Source: Rubrivivax sp.
Lineage (GTDB): Bacteria; Pseudomonadota; Gammaproteobacteria; Burkholderiales; Burkholderiaceae_C
Direction: 5' to 3'
Length of the DNA stretch: 42,014 nt
Assembly: GCA_030653505.1 (NCBI GenBank)
Contig: JAURZK010000062.1
Span: 1-42,014 of the forward strand
Shown here one piece after another: positions 41,617-42,014 of this stretch (its first letter is position 1; each line of letters starts with the position of its first letter). The translations under genes were made by a program, and so were the position numbers. The notes under the pieces were generated by a model. The model was given only the letters and a program-made list of their open reading frames with translations, had not been told where the DNA came from and did not search any database.

Positions 41617-42014
41617 GTGACCCAGCGAGACCACCGTTCCGGCCGCCTGATCAAGGCCCCCGAGAACTTCATCGACGGCGAGGGTGTGCGCACCGTCTTC
41701 CGCGAGGGCAAGGCCGGCCGGCGCGACTTCGTGCGCGGCGCCTTTGCCGCCGCTGTGGCGGGTGCCGCGGCACCTGCCGCGCTCGCCCAGGTCAACCCGG
41801 TGCCGCACGCCGGTGGCGACCCCCATATCCTGGAACTGCCGACGCACACCAAGGGCCTGGGCCAGGCCGTGGCCACCGACGGTTACGGCAAGCCTTCGCA
41901 GTACGAAGCCAACGTGCAGCGCCGGCCCAGCCCGGGTCTGACGCAGACGGCGCAGTCCTCGGTGTCCTTCGCGCCGCTGCAGAGCCTGTTCGGCATCGTC
42001 ACGCCCAGCGGCCT
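41617..42014 (+). CDS. soxC: SoxC, molybdenum subunit of sulfane dehydrogenase (5' part)
   Basis: The window contains the first 132 codons. The translation has a Tat signal (GRRDFVRGAFAAAVAG, about residues 34-49), then LPTHTKGLGQAVATDGYGKP and the strongly conserved SPGLTQTAQSSVSFAPLQSLFGIVTPSG, which is diagnostic of SoxC. With SoxD it oxidises protein-bound sulfane sulfur in the periplasmic Sox pathway. The start is GTG 41617 with GAGGAG upstream. Its presence beside dsr is of note, because many dsr organisms use a Sox system without SoxCD; soxD and the other sox genes would lie outside the window. Confidence 0.93.
   Translation, partial: MTQRDHRSGRLIKAPENFIDGEGVRTVFREGKAGRRDFVRGAFAAAVAGAAAPAALAQVNPVPHAGGDPHILELPTHTKGLGQAVATDGYGKPSQYEANVQRRPSPGLTQTAQSSVSFAPLQSLFGIVTPSG

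Overview
The window is very GC-rich and reads as the chromosome of a sulfur-oxidising betaproteobacterium, most likely Burkholderiales. The grounds are a complete reverse-type dissimilatory sulfite reductase operon in the order dsrABEFHCMKLJOPN, a tusA-dsrE2-yeeE sulfur-trafficking operon, the start of soxC, and a GC-rich intergenic repeat of a kind I associate with that order. The organism call is an inference; no rRNA or other taxonomic marker is present.

Layout, left to right. (1) 148-14306, minus strand: the dsr operon. It is transcribed from dsrA at 14306 down to a siroheme-type uroporphyrinogen methyltransferase and a secreted SCP2-like protein. Besides canonical dsrC it holds a cysteine-free DsrC paralogue (1927-2280) and an IscA-like dsrR with a cysteine/glycine tail. 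A GC-rich repeat lies in the operon between dsrO and dsrP and again at its end. (2) 14307-14544: the divergent control region, with an array of ACCC-n5-GGGT palindromes at about 24 bp intervals. (3) 14545-21022, plus strand: a tightly packed ten-gene accessory operon. It encodes a small unknown protein, an orphan Cas6/Cmx6-like protein, a DsrC-like protein lacking the terminal cysteine, a helical unknown, a TauD-like dioxygenase, an N-terminally extended ferredoxin/flavin reductase with a helix-turn-helix-like start, an S24/LexA-like domain without its catalytic dyad, and three unknown proteins. This is the least described part of the window. (4) 21056-23526, minus strand: tusA, dsrE2, a YeeE/YedE (TsuA-type) transporter and a c-type haem protein. 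They lie behind a promoter that carries the same palindrome family with the same spacing. (5) 23731-32691, minus strand: recC-recB-recD. (6) 32980-34218, plus strand: a ChrA-type transporter, convergent with an orphan PAS histidine kinase (34261-35433, minus strand). (7) 35518-40712: a divergent ArsR-family regulator and an RND efflux operon ending in a DUF2892 gene, then a SAM methyltransferase (40719-41345). (8) 41617 to the window end: the 5' end of soxC.

Working together (inference): YeeE/TsuA would import a reduced sulfur compound. TusA, DsrE2, DsrEFH and DsrC would relay sulfane sulfur to DsrAB in the cytoplasm, where siroheme made with the methyltransferase and amidated by DsrN supports oxidation to sulfite. 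DsrL would take electrons to NAD(P)+, and DsrMKJOP would link the DsrC trisulfide or disulfide to the membrane quinone pool. SoxC suggests a periplasmic Sox route as well. The shared palindromes suggest that one unidentified regulator controls the dsr operon, the accessory operon and the tusA operon.
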